Below are positions 25,834 through 35,238 of a stretch of DNA of 64,000 nt, in pieces (the stretch's first letter is position 1; each line of letters opens with the position of its first letter). The DNA comes from Empedobacter brevis NBRC 14943 = ATCC 43319 (GTDB lineage Bacteria > Bacteroidota > Bacteroidia > Flavobacteriales > Weeksellaceae). A model generated the notes under the pieces. It was not told the DNA's origin and searched no databases. It saw only the letters and a list, made by a program, of their open reading frames with translations. The position numbers and the translations under genes were made by a program. Location: positions 212,536-276,535 of the forward strand of contig NZ_KB908296.1 in the NCBI RefSeq assembly GCF_000382425.1, written 5' to 3'.

Positions 25834-27075
25834 ATGAAAGTTTTCAAATTCGGTGGTGCCTCTGTAAAAGATGCAGCCGGCGTTAGAAATGTTGCAGAAT
25901 TGCTGCAATCTGTTGGTTACGAAAATACATGCGTGATCGTTTCTGCTATGGGCAAGACAACAAATGCATTGGAAGAAGTAGTCAAACGTTATTTTGAAAA
26001 GGACGATTTCGAGAAAACAATTAATGATGTTAAGGAGCAACACATTACTTTAGCAAAAGAATTATTTGATAATCCAACAGAAGTTTCGAATGAAATTTCA
26101 CAGTTTTTTGATGACATTGTATCATTTCTGAGACGAAACAAATCACCGAATTACAGTTATGTATATGATCAAATCGTTTGTTGTGGAGAGTTAATCTCGA
26201 CAAAAATTATCAGTATGTATCTTAATTCGATAAAGATTCACAATGAGTGGTTAGATGTTCGCGATTATATCAAAACAGATAATACATACCGCGAAGGAAA
26301 AGTAAATTGGACATTGACGGAAGAAAATATCACAAAGCTGCCACAAACAGGCTTATTTATAACACAAGGTTTCCTAGGGTCGGATCTTAATTTCTTTACA
26401 ACGACTTTAGGGCGTGAAGGATCAGATTATTCGGCTGCGATCTTTGCATATTGTTTAAATGCTGAAAGCATGACCATTTGGAAAGATGTACCGGGTGTTT
26501 TAAATGCGGATCCGCGCTATTTTGATAAGGCAGAGTTGTTGCATCACATTTCGTATGAAGAGGCAATAGAATTGGCTTATTATGGAGCTTCTGTTATTCA
26601 CCCGAAAACGTTACAACCTCTTCAACAAAAGAAAATTCCTTTCTTCGTCAAATCATTTATCAATCCGACAGAAGCAGGAACAGAGGTTGCAAAAGGTCAA
26701 CCATTAGATCCGAAAGTTCCTTGTTTCATCTTGAAAAGGGATCAGCACTTGGTGCGTTTATCAAGTAAGGATTTTTCGTTTATTACAGAAGATAAATTGA
26801 GCGGTATCTTCAATAAATTGTATGATTATCAAATCAAAGTAAATTTGATGCAGAATTCAGCAATTTCACTATCTTTATGTTTAGAGGATAAATACAACAA
26901 CTTAGATAAGTTTGTAGCAGATATGAATGAAGAATTCAAAGTACAGGCAGAAAACAATGTTTTATTGTACACAATTCGTCATTTCAATTCCGACTCAGAC
27001 AAAGTTGTATCAAAAGAAAAAGAGTTATTGCGTCAAACCGTACGCGAAACATTACAAATCGTTGTAAAAGCTTAA
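25834..27075 (+). CDS. Aspartate kinase, monofunctional
   Basis: 413 residues. Phosphorylates aspartate, the first step to lysine, threonine and methionine. MKVFKFGGASVKDA at the N-terminus, FITQGFLGSD, TTLGREGSDYSAAIFAYCL and TIWKDVPGVLNADPR mark the kinase domain. The C-terminal third (about 300-413) is a regulatory ACT-like region, shorter than the two full ACT repeats of LysC, so feedback control may differ. It is not fused to homoserine dehydrogenase. Its stop is directly followed by the ATG of olsF, so they are cotranscribed. Confidence 0.93.
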   Translation: MKVFKFGGASVKDAAGVRNVAELLQSVGYENTCVIVSAMGKTTNALEEVVKRYFEKDDFEKTINDVKEQHITLAKELFDNPTEVSNEISQFFDDIVSFLRRNKSPNYSYVYDQIVCCGELISTKIISMYLNSIKIHNEWLDVRDYIKTDNTYREGKVNWTLTEENITKLPQTGLFITQGFLGSDLNFFTTTLGREGSDYSAAIFAYCLNAESMTIWKDVPGVLNADPRYFDKAELLHHISYEEAIELAYYGASVIHPKTLQPLQQKKIPFFVKSFINPTEAGTEVAKGQPLDPKVPCFILKRDQHLVRLSSKDFSFITEDKLSGIFNKLYDYQIKVNLMQNSAISLSLCLEDKYNNLDKFVADMNEEFKVQAENNVLLYTIRHFNSDSDKVVSKEKELLRQTVRETLQIVVKA

Positions 27076-28941
27076 ATGAGTTTAATTACTACACAAGATA
27101 TCTATTCAGCATCAGGCCTTTCTAAAATTGGAGTTTTAGGAAAACCCGTCGCTTGGGCATTGAAAAAAATTTTTAGTATAGATCAGCTAAATGATTTATA
27201 TAACCGGGGAAAACATTTAGAATGTGAACCTTTCTTAGATTATTTAATAGATGACATGGGAGTGGAGTATGAAATCCACGAAGAAGATTTGAAACGTATT
27301 CCAAAAGAAGGTCCGTTTATCCTTATTTCTAATCATCCGTTAGGTGCATTGGATGGAATTATTTTGATGCATTGCATGTCAAAAATTCGTCCTGATTTTA
27401 AGGTAATGGGTAATTTTTTATTGCAAAAAATTAAACCGTTAGATCCTATGATTATTCCGGTTAACCCTTTCGAAACACGAAAAGAAGCCTACAATAGTCT
27501 TTCGGGAATGCGAGATGCGTTAAAATTATTGAGAGACGGAGGGTGTTTAGGTATTTTTCCGGCAGGAGAAGTTTCGTACCGCGATGATGAAAGCAGAATT
27601 ATTGACAGAGAATGGCAGGAGTCAGCAATGAAGTTGATTAAGAAGGCTAAAGTTCCTGTTGTTCCAATGTTTTTTAGAGCGAGAAATAGCAATATTTTTT
27701 ACCGGGTGGCAAAACTTCATCCGGATTTCCAAACGGCGATGTTGCCTGCGGAAATGATGAAGAAGCGAACTCGTCCAATTCAGATTCGGATCGGGAAACC
27801 AATCTTACAAAAACAGCAAGACGAACACGAAACAATTCAAGATTATTCAGCTTTTTTGAGAAAGAAAACCTACATGCTTTCTTCTTATTATAAACAGAAA
27901 AGAAGTTTTACAGAGGTTCTGAAAAATCCGACAAATATTGAATTGAAAATTCCGAATTTACCAAGTTTATCTTCTTCAAATAAAAAGGTTAAACCTGTTA
28001 TTTCTGAAACATCTTTAGAATTGTTGAAGCAGGACATTATAGAGTTACAAAAAGATGAACAGGCGTTATTGTTTACCAATAATAATTACGAATGTTTTTT
28101 TGCAACCGCTCAGCAAATTCCAAATATTTTAAGAGAAATCGGACGTTTACGTGAAATCACTTTCCGAGCGATTGGAGAGGGAACAAATGACGAAATTGAT
28201 TTGGATAGATTTGATAATCATTATCATCATTTGTTTTTATGGGATAAGGAAACAAACAAGATAGTAGGAGCTTATCGTATGGCAATTGGTTCAGAAGTGT
28301 ATGAAAAATATGGAATCAACGGGTTTTATGTGAATGAATTATTCAATTTCGATCCGGAAATTCATCCTTTCTTTAAAAAATGCATCGAAATGGGACGTGC
28401 TTTTGTTTCGGCTGAATATCAACAAAAACCAATGCCGCTGTTCTTGTTGTGGAGAGGGATTGTACATGTTACATTGAGAAATCCAAATCAAAAATTTATT
28501 ATAGGTGGTGTGAGTATTAGTAATCAGTTTTCTGATTTTTCGAAATCATTGATGATCGAGTTTATGAAATCTCATTACTATGATTCAACAGTTGCACAAT
28601 ATGTGAGAGCCAAAAATGAATATAAGGTTAAGCTGAAAGAAGAGGATAAAGAATTTATTTTTGATGAGTCTGAAGCGGATTTGAATAAATTTGATAAATT
28701 GATTGATGAACTTGAGCCTAATATGTTGCGCTTGCCGGTTTTGATTAAAAAATACATCAAACAGAACGCGAAGGTTATTGCGTTTAACGTTGATCCGAAA
28801 TTTAATGATGCAATAGATGGTTTAATGTACATCAGAGTTTCGGATATTCCCGAGTCGACTGTTCGTCCTGTTCTGGAAGATATTCAAGCAGAATTAGACC
28901 GTAAAATACAATCAGGAAAATTTGATGGGAATCTACTATAA
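27076..28941 (+). CDS. olsF: OlsF-like bifunctional acyltransferase (ornithine lipid synthesis)
   Basis: 621 residues in two parts. The N-terminal half (about 60-260) is a PlsC-type O-acyltransferase: SNHPLGALDG is the NHxxxxD active site and FPAGEVSYR the substrate motif. The C-terminal half (about 330-580) is an OlsB/hemolysin-type GNAT N-acyltransferase (ITFRAIGEGTNDEIDLD, HHLFLWD, IVGAYRMAIG, EMGRAFVSAEYQQKP). This fused layout is that of OlsF, shown in other bacteria including a Flavobacterium to make ornithine lipids. Membrane-associated. It starts one base after the aspartate kinase stop. The architecture is seen; the product is inferred from family. Confidence 0.88.
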   Translation: MSLITTQDIYSASGLSKIGVLGKPVAWALKKIFSIDQLNDLYNRGKHLECEPFLDYLIDDMGVEYEIHEEDLKRIPKEGPFILISNHPLGALDGIILMHCMSKIRPDFKVMGNFLLQKIKPLDPMIIPVNPFETRKEAYNSLSGMRDALKLLRDGGCLGIFPAGEVSYRDDESRIIDREWQESAMKLIKKAKVPVVPMFFRARNSNIFYRVAKLHPDFQTAMLPAEMMKKRTRPIQIRIGKPILQKQQDEHETIQDYSAFLRKKTYMLSSYYKQKRSFTEVLKNPTNIELKIPNLPSLSSSNKKVKPVISETSLELLKQDIIELQKDEQALLFTNNNYECFFATAQQIPNILREIGRLREITFRAIGEGTNDEIDLDRFDNHYHHLFLWDKETNKIVGAYRMAIGSEVYEKYGINGFYVNELFNFDPEIHPFFKKCIEMGRAFVSAEYQQKPMPLFLLWRGIVHVTLRNPNQKFIIGGVSISNQFSDFSKSLMIEFMKSHYYDSTVAQYVRAKNEYKVKLKEEDKEFIFDESEADLNKFDKLIDELEPNMLRLPVLIKKYIKQNAKVIAFNVDPKFNDAIDGLMYIRVSDIPESTVRPVLEDIQAELDRKIQSGKFDGNLL

Positions 28942-28957
28942 GATTCCCATTTTTTTA
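28924..28957 (+). terminator. Terminator overlapping the olsF stop
   Basis: GATGGGAATCT (28924-28934) pairs with AGATTCCCAT (28941-28950), then T7. The last codons and stop of olsF form the 5' arm and loop. Confidence 0.85.
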
Positions 28958-29042
28958 TATATATTCATTTGAAATTTTATTTATGCGTGTTTAGTTAGAT
29001 AAAATTGTTCATTTGACTTGTGTATAAAATTATTCTAAATCC

Positions 29043-29714
29043 ATGAAAGGACTAATTTCTATAGTATTCTTATCAGTTTTAATTATTCATTTAAATTGTT
29101 ATTCAAAAGCCACAAAAAACAATACAACAGAAAGGAAATATATATTTTTTCTACACAACAAATTTTTAGAAGAGAATCCGGATGGAACTTATGAGTCAAA
29201 CTATGGAGTGAAAGCAGAGTACTCAAAGATTTTAGAATCGTTTAGGAAAGATGGTTTTGTGGTGATTAGTGAAAAGCGAAAATCAAAGACAAATTGGATT
29301 GAATATGCACAAAAAGTTAAAATTCAGGTTGATAGTTTAATTTCACAAGGTGTAAAACCGAATCATATCACAATAATAGGGACTTCTAAAGGCGGTTATA
29401 TTGCTCAATATGTTTCTACTATAGCAAAAGAACCTAATCTGAATTTTGTTTTTATTGGAGCTTATCAAAATTCTGATATTGAAGATACTCCAGAAATAGA
29501 GTTCTGTGGAAATATTTTGAATATTTATGAGAAATCAGATGAATATGGAGTTTCCGCAATAAGAAGAAAAGAATTGTCTAAACTTCCGGTTCCACACTTT
29601 AGAGAAATTGAATTAAACAATGGACTAAAACATGGCTTTTTATACATTGCTTCTGATGAATGGATTAAACCATGTAAAATGTGGGCAAATGGGAATTATG
29701 AACTAAAACCATAA
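29043..29714 (+). CDS. Exported alpha/beta-hydrolase-like protein
   Basis: 223 residues. Hydrophobic signal at about 4-19; Cys19 in HLNCYS could be a lipid site but is a poor lipobox. IIGTSKGGYIAQYVS is a nucleophile elbow (G-x-S-x-G), and KHGFLY near the end may hold the catalytic His. This fits a small alpha/beta hydrolase such as an esterase, though overall similarity to known families is not obvious to me. It stands alone between the olsF terminator and a shared terminator at 29713. Confidence 0.7.
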   Translation: MKGLISIVFLSVLIIHLNCYSKATKNNTTERKYIFFLHNKFLEENPDGTYESNYGVKAEYSKILESFRKDGFVVISEKRKSKTNWIEYAQKVKIQVDSLISQGVKPNHITIIGTSKGGYIAQYVSTIAKEPNLNFVFIGAYQNSDIEDTPEIEFCGNILNIYEKSDEYGVSAIRRKELSKLPVPHFREIELNNGLKHGFLYIASDEWIKPCKMWANGNYELKP

Positions 29715-29746
29715 AAAAATGCGTTTAACTTAGTTAAACGCATTTA
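29713..29746. terminator. Bidirectional terminator
   Basis: ATGCGTTTAACT / AGTTAAACGCAT stem with a one-base loop and A/T flanks, between convergent genes. Confidence 0.88.
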
Positions 29747-29765
29747 TATTTTAGCTTCGCTTGAA

Positions 29766-29984
29766 TTATTTAGCTACTGCTGTAGAGTCAGCTGCTGGAG
29801 CTACTGCTGTAGAATCAGCTGTTGGAGCTACTGCTGTAGAATCAACTACTGCAGAATCAACTACTGCTGTTGCAGAATCTGTAGCTGGTGCTTCTTCTAC
29901 TGGTGCTTCTTCAGTTTTCTCTCCACAAGATACTGCTCCTAATGATAAAGCTGCTACTGCAACTACTGCGAAAAATTTTTTCAT
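29766..29984 (-). CDS. Small repetitive lipoprotein
   Basis: 72 residues. Lipoprotein signal MKKFFAVVAVAALSLGAVSC with the lipobox GAVSC (Cys20). The rest is low-complexity: Glu/Pro/Ala, then repeats of the type DSTAVAP (DSAVVDSTAVAPTADSTAVA in part). No folded domain is expected. Similar short Ala/Thr/Pro-rich lipoproteins are abundant in Flavobacteriia; function unknown. The DNA repeat (about 24-27 bp units) makes copy number liable to change. The long ORF on the other strand here is a shadow of the repeat. Confidence 0.85.
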   Translation of the reverse strand: MKKFFAVVAVAALSLGAVSCGEKTEEAPVEEAPATDSATAVVDSAVVDSTAVAPTADSTAVAPAADSTAVAK

Positions 29985-30163
29985 TTTTTTAATTTTAATC
30001 GTTTAAACAAATTTGTTATTTGATGAATCAAAGTTAAGATGGATTTGACCTAATGTGATAAAAAACTATTGTAATTATTTTGTAAAACAATTTCTGTTTT
30101 ACAAAAAACATGATATCAGTTGTTTATGTGCTTTAGTTTTCCGAAATTATAAAATTGTCTACA

Positions 30164-30198
30164 TAAAAAAATCCTCAAAAATGATAGATTTGAGGATG
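30164..30198 (-). terminator. Terminator after argH
   Basis: ATCCTCAAA (30171-30179) pairs with TTTGAGGAT (30189-30197), with T7 on the minus strand. Confidence 0.85.
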
Positions 30199-30221
30199 AA
30201 TTCTTATCTCTATACAAGGTG

Positions 30222-31523
30222 TTATTTCATAACTTGTGCTTCTAATTTGAATTTTTCGATTTTAGTTGAAATTAAATCTAATCTCAAATTATGGATACTT
30301 CCGATATGTGAAGTCTGAAATTCTTTGTGTGGAATATATGTACCGTTTTCAACAGATAAACCAACTTCTTTATAGGCATCACGGAAAGGAGTTCCATTTT
30401 TAATCGCTTCGTTGATATTTTCCACGGTATAAATAGGGTCATATTTTTCCTGATTTATATAATTATCTTTGATTTGAAGTTGTGGAATTGCAAATGTTAA
30501 AATATCAATGATGTTGTCAAACTGCATCATGGGTTCGAATAAAATTTCTTTCAAAATTTGATAATCACGATGATATCCGCTAGGCAGGTTGTTAATTGTC
30601 ATGGTGATGTCATTTGGTAAAGCCTGAATTCGGTTACAATGTGCACGAGTCAATTCAAAAACATCCGGATTCTTCTTGTGAGGCATAATAGATGAGCCGG
30701 TTGTCATTTCGTTGGGCAATTTTACAAAAGCCAAATCTTGAGAATTGTATAAAACCAAATCATAAGACATTTTAGACAATGTTCCGCAAATCATAGCCAA
30801 TGCAGTGGCAACAGATTTTTCTGTTTTTCCACGTAGCATTTGTGCACCGACAGAAGAAACTAACATTTCAGAAAAACCTAATTCTTGTGTTGTTTGTAAA
30901 CGATCAATAGGGAAGCTCGTTCCAAAACCGGCTCCCGAACCTAAAGGGTTTTGGTCGGCAATTTTATAGGCAGCTTCAAAAAAATATAAATCTGTTAATA
31001 AACTTTCGGCATATGCAGAAAACCATAGGCCAAAACTGCTTGGCATTGCTGCCTGAAAATGTGTGTACCCCGGTAATAAATGGTTTTTGAATTCGTCTGC
31101 TTTTTGTAAGAATACCTCAATTAAATTGATTATTTTTTCTGTTGTTTGTTTTAAATACTCTTTTTCAAAAAGTTGTATTGCAACTAAAACTTGATCATTT
31201 CTGGAGCGCGCAACGTGGATTTTTTTTCCTGCATCTCCGGTTCTTTCAATTAAGAAAGCTTCAATTTTTGAATGGATATCTTCGTAGCTTTCGTCTATTT
31301 CGAAATTATTTTCAGCAATTAAAACCAAGACTTCATCCAATGCATTTTGCAAAGCATGATTCTCTTCATTTGTAATCAAACCCGCTTTTGCCAGCATGTT
31401 CGCTTGCGCTTTTGATGCCAACGCATCATATTTTGCGAGATGAGCATCTAATTCTCTGTCTTTCCCAACAGTAAATTTTTCGATTTTATCATGAATGGTA
31501 AAACCTTTGTCCCAAAGTTTCAT
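30222..31523 (-). CDS. argH: Argininosuccinate lyase
   Basis: 433 residues. Splits argininosuccinate to arginine and fumarate, the last step of arginine synthesis. Fumarase/aspartase superfamily signature GSSIMPHKKNPD; HVARSRNDQV and PGYTHFQAAMP are substrate-site motifs. Slightly shorter than E. coli ArgH (457). The other arg genes are not nearby; the gene is alone with its own promoter and terminator. Confidence 0.96.
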   Translation of the reverse strand: MKLWDKGFTIHDKIEKFTVGKDRELDAHLAKYDALASKAQANMLAKAGLITNEENHALQNALDEVLVLIAENNFEIDESYEDIHSKIEAFLIERTGDAGKKIHVARSRNDQVLVAIQLFEKEYLKQTTEKIINLIEVFLQKADEFKNHLLPGYTHFQAAMPSSFGLWFSAYAESLLTDLYFFEAAYKIADQNPLGSGAGFGTSFPIDRLQTTQELGFSEMLVSSVGAQMLRGKTEKSVATALAMICGTLSKMSYDLVLYNSQDLAFVKLPNEMTTGSSIMPHKKNPDVFELTRAHCNRIQALPNDITMTINNLPSGYHRDYQILKEILFEPMMQFDNIIDILTFAIPQLQIKDNYINQEKYDPIYTVENINEAIKNGTPFRDAYKEVGLSVENGTYIPHKEFQTSHIGSIHNLRLDLISTKIEKFKLEAQVMK

Positions 31524-32246
31524 ATTTATAATAATGAATTAAGGGCGCAAAGGTAATAAAAACTTGTATAATATTGCATTAAAACTGTATAATTATTAAT
31601 ATTGTTTAATATTTATTCATTTTGAATAATATGAATTGATTTTAAAGATTGATTAGACGATTGATATCATTTTTAAAGATTGATTATTGAATAGTTATTA
31701 AATTTTAGATATAATTCAATTTCGTAAAAAAAAGATACAAAAATTGTGAAGTTGATATTTTGAGAAGCCTTAAATTTTTAACTTCTGTTTTTTTACGTTT
31801 AAAACCTTGTTAAAGTGAAATTTACACCTTTTTTATAATAATTCTAAATTATTAAAATATAACTAAAATATATCATTCTTTGATGAAAAATCATTACTAT
31901 AAACGTAATTTTGTGTGCCAATTTATAAATAAATACAGGTTTGTTTAGACGATTGACAACATGGAAATTTAAATATTGATATGGTTTTTAAACGTTTTTG
32001 TTTTTGATTTACTGATAGTTAATGTTTAAAAGTTGCCTCGAAGAAAAATTAAATACTTAGTTTGTATTCTGATAACAGTGGTTACCTATGCCAAAAATGG
32101 TTTTCGATGAAAAAAATTTGTAGTATAAGATGTGACGATACAACGAAGTAGTATAAGTATATAGTTCATTTTGATTGATTAAAATTAAGTGTAAGTAGCT
32201 TGGTTTTAAACAATCTTTAATATTAAAAAAGAAAAGATAAATAATT
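31524..32246. other. Long AT-rich intergenic region before acnB
   Basis: About 720 bases with no credible ORF. It contains the argH promoter at 31548-31555; a direct repeat TTTTAAAGATTGATTA at 31640-31655 and 31671-31686; the string TTAGACGATTGA near 31652 and again near 31948; and a promoter-like TTTG-N23-TAATTTTG at 31879-31913 pointing to acnB, which would give a leader of about 330 bases. Confidence 0.5.
31548..31555 (-). promoter_or_regulatory. Promoter -7 element for argH
   Basis: TACCTTTG on the minus strand, 24 bases before the argH ATG. Confidence 0.65.
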
Positions 32247-35009
32247 ATGAGTCTTTACCAAGAGTATCTTAACGAAATTGAAGAAAGAAAAGGTCAAGGT
32301 TTACATCCAAAACCAATTGATGGTGCAGAATTACTAAGTGAAATCATTAATCAAATTAAAGATGTTAACAACGAATACCGAGAGGATTCTGTTAAATTCT
32401 TTATCTATAACACATTGCCGGGAACAACTTCTGCTGCAGGTGTAAAAGCAAAATTTTTAAAAGAAATTATTTTAGGAGAAGCGGAAGTTGCTGAAATTAC
32501 ACCAACTTATGCATTCGAATTATTATCTCACATGAAAGGAGGACCATCTATCGAGGTTCTTTTAGACTTGGCTTTAGGAAACGACGAAGCAATTGCTAAA
32601 CAAGCTGCGGAAGTTCTTAAAACACAAGTTTTCTTGTATGATGCAGATACAGCGCGTTTAGCGGATGCTTTCAAAGCAGGAAATGCAATCGCAAAAGATA
32701 TTTTAGAAAGTTATGCAAAAGCAGAATTCTTTACAGAATTACCTGCTGTTGCAGAAGAAATAAAAGTTGTGACTTACATTGCTGCTGAAGGTGATATTTC
32801 GACAGATTTACTATCTCCGGGTAACCAAGCACACTCTCGTTCTGATAGAGAATTGCATGGTCAATGTATGATTACGCCAGCTGCTCAAGCTGAAATCAAA
32901 GCTTTACAAGCGCAACACCCAGATGCCTCTGTGATGTTAATCGCTGAAAAAGGTACAATGGGAGTTGGTTCTTCTCGTATGTCAGGTGTTAACAACGTGG
33001 CGCTATGGACAGGAAAACAAGCGTCTCCTTATGTTCCTTTTGTAAATATCGCTCCAATTGTTGCAGGTACTAACGGAATTTCTCCAATTTTCTTAACAAC
33101 AGTAGATGTTACAGGTGGTATTGGGATCGATTTGAAAAACTGGAAAAAACAAGTAGATGCAAACGGAGAAGTTGTTCGTAACGAAGCTGGAGATCCGGTT
33201 TTAGAAGAAGTTTATTCAGTTGCTACAGGTACTGTTTTAACAATCAATACAAAAACTCAAAAATTATACAACGGAGACCAAGAGTTAATAGATATTTCAA
33301 GATCATTGACTCCTCAAAAAATGGAATTTATCAAAGCAGGTGGTTCTTATGCGATTGTTTTTGGTAAAAAAATTCAAACATTTGCTGCTCAAACTTTGGG
33401 TATCGAAGCTCCTTTAGTTTTCGCTCCTTCAAAAGAGATCTCAAATGATGGTCAAGGTTTAACTGCTGTTGAGAAAATCTTCAATAACAATGCAGTTGGA
33501 TCTACTCCGGGAAAAGTTTTACATGCGGGTTCTGACGTTCGTGTTAAAGTAAATATTGTAGGTTCTCAGGATACAACAGGTTTGATGACGTCGCAGGAGT
33601 TAGAAGCTATGGCTGCTACAGTTATCGCTCCTACAGTGGATGGAGCTTACCAATCAGGATGTCATACAGCTTCAGTTTGGGACAAAAAAGCGCAAGCTAA
33701 CATTCCGAAATTGATGAAATTTATGAATGACTTCGGTGTAATTACTGCACGTGACCCTAAGGGTGAATACCATGCAATGACTGACGTTATTCACAAAGTA
33801 TTAAATGATATTACGATTGACGAATGGGCTATCATCATTGGTGGTGATTCACACACGCGTATGTCTAAAGGTGTTGCTTTTGGTGCCGATTCAGGAACGG
33901 TAGCTCTGGCTTTGGCAACTGGTGAAGCATCTATGCCAATTCCGGAATCTGTAAAGGTTACTTTCAAGGGAGAGATGAAACAACACATGGATTTCCGTGA
34001 TGTGGTTCACGCTACTCAAGCACAAATGTTGAAACAATTTGATGGTGAAAACGTCTTCCAAGGTCGTATAATTGAGGTGCATATCGGAACGTTATTAGCG
34101 GATCAAGCGTTTACGTTTACTGACTGGACTGCAGAGATGAAAGCGAAAGCATCTATCTGTATTTCTCAAGATGACACCTTAATCCAATCGTTAGAAATTG
34201 CTAAATCTCGTATTCAAATTATGATCGAGAAAGGGATGGATAATAAAAACCAAGTGTTACAAGGATTAATTGATAAAGCAAACAAACGTATCGAAGAAAT
34301 TAAGTCTGGCGAAAAACCAGCTTTAACACCTGATGCAAATGCTAAGTACTATGCAGAAGTTGTGATTGACTTAGATATCATTGAAGAGCCAATGATTGCC
34401 GATCCGGATGTTAACAATGTAGATGTCTCTAAACGTTATACACACGATACAATTCGTGACCTGACTTATTATGGAGGAGATAAGCATGTAGATTTAGGGT
34501 TCGTAGGATCTTGTATGGTACACAAAGACGATTTAAAAATTGTTTCTCAAATGTTGCGTAATGTAGAAAAAGCAAATGGGAAAGTTGAGTTCAAAGCTCC
34601 TTTAGTAGTCGCAGCTCCTACATATAACATCATCGATGAATTAAAAGCGGAAGGAGATTGGGAAATGTTACAAAAATACTCAGGATTTGAGTTTAGTGAT
34701 TTATTACCAAAATCTACAGCTCGTACGGAATATGAAAATATTATGTACTTAGAGCGTCCTGGTTGTAACTTATGTATGGGTAATCAGGAGAAAGCTGAAA
34801 AAGGAGATACTGTAATGGCTACGTCAACTCGTTTATTCCAAGGGCGTGTGGTTGAAGATAGAGATGGTAAAAAAGGTGAATCTTTATTAGCGTCTACTCC
34901 CGTTGTTGTGTTGTCTGCTATTTTAGGTCGTATTCCAAGTATAGAAGAGTACAAAGCGGCTGTAGAAGGGATTAACTTAACGAAGTTTAAACCAATTTCT
35001 ATGAATTAA
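32247..35009 (+). CDS. acnB: Aconitase AcnB (bifunctional, 2-methylisocitrate dehydratase)
   Basis: 920 residues. [4Fe-4S] enzyme interconverting citrate and isocitrate; many AcnB also act on 2-methylisocitrate. The N-terminal HEAT-like domain (about 1-160) is specific to AcnB. Cluster cysteines lie in GFVGSCMVHK and ERPGCNLCMGNQ. GGDSHTRMSKGVAFGADSG is the active-site region. It is slightly longer than E. coli AcnB (865). A second, unrelated-type aconitase follows, each with its own terminator. The long leader may carry regulation. Confidence 0.96.
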   Translation: MSLYQEYLNEIEERKGQGLHPKPIDGAELLSEIINQIKDVNNEYREDSVKFFIYNTLPGTTSAAGVKAKFLKEIILGEAEVAEITPTYAFELLSHMKGGPSIEVLLDLALGNDEAIAKQAAEVLKTQVFLYDADTARLADAFKAGNAIAKDILESYAKAEFFTELPAVAEEIKVVTYIAAEGDISTDLLSPGNQAHSRSDRELHGQCMITPAAQAEIKALQAQHPDASVMLIAEKGTMGVGSSRMSGVNNVALWTGKQASPYVPFVNIAPIVAGTNGISPIFLTTVDVTGGIGIDLKNWKKQVDANGEVVRNEAGDPVLEEVYSVATGTVLTINTKTQKLYNGDQELIDISRSLTPQKMEFIKAGGSYAIVFGKKIQTFAAQTLGIEAPLVFAPSKEISNDGQGLTAVEKIFNNNAVGSTPGKVLHAGSDVRVKVNIVGSQDTTGLMTSQELEAMAATVIAPTVDGAYQSGCHTASVWDKKAQANIPKLMKFMNDFGVITARDPKGEYHAMTDVIHKVLNDITIDEWAIIIGGDSHTRMSKGVAFGADSGTVALALATGEASMPIPESVKVTFKGEMKQHMDFRDVVHATQAQMLKQFDGENVFQGRIIEVHIGTLLADQAFTFTDWTAEMKAKASICISQDDTLIQSLEIAKSRIQIMIEKGMDNKNQVLQGLIDKANKRIEEIKSGEKPALTPDANAKYYAEVVIDLDIIEEPMIADPDVNNVDVSKRYTHDTIRDLTYYGGDKHVDLGFVGSCMVHKDDLKIVSQMLRNVEKANGKVEFKAPLVVAAPTYNIIDELKAEGDWEMLQKYSGFEFSDLLPKSTARTEYENIMYLERPGCNLCMGNQEKAEKGDTVMATSTRLFQGRVVEDRDGKKGESLLASTPVVVLSAILGRIPSIEEYKAAVEGINLTKFKPISMN

Positions 35010-35050
35010 TTCGTCCGCATTTTCACTGCAAAACGTATTGATATAAATTT

Positions 35051-35088
35051 AAACCGAGACTATCGTTCACCGATAGTCTCGGTTTTTT
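35051..35088 (+). terminator. Terminator after acnB
   Basis: Fifteen-base-pair perfect stem, AAACCGAGACTATCG (35051-35065) with CGATAGTCTCGGTTT (35071-35085), then T's. Confidence 0.95.
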
Positions 35089-35238
35089 TATAGACTTTTT
35101 ATATGGTTGTTTAAAAACAAGTTAGAATTGATTTAAATAAGATTATTGATTGTTTAAGAGGTGTTAATTAATAAATAATTCAGTATATTGGGGTATGTTT
35201 TTTGATGAATTTAAACCAATAAAATAAAAACAGTAATT

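Noticed and set aside
29761..30006. Ala/Thr-rich plus-strand ORF over the repetitive lipoprotein
   Set aside because: Mirror of a repeat on the other strand, which has a proper lipoprotein signal and ATG; this one runs through the promoter region.
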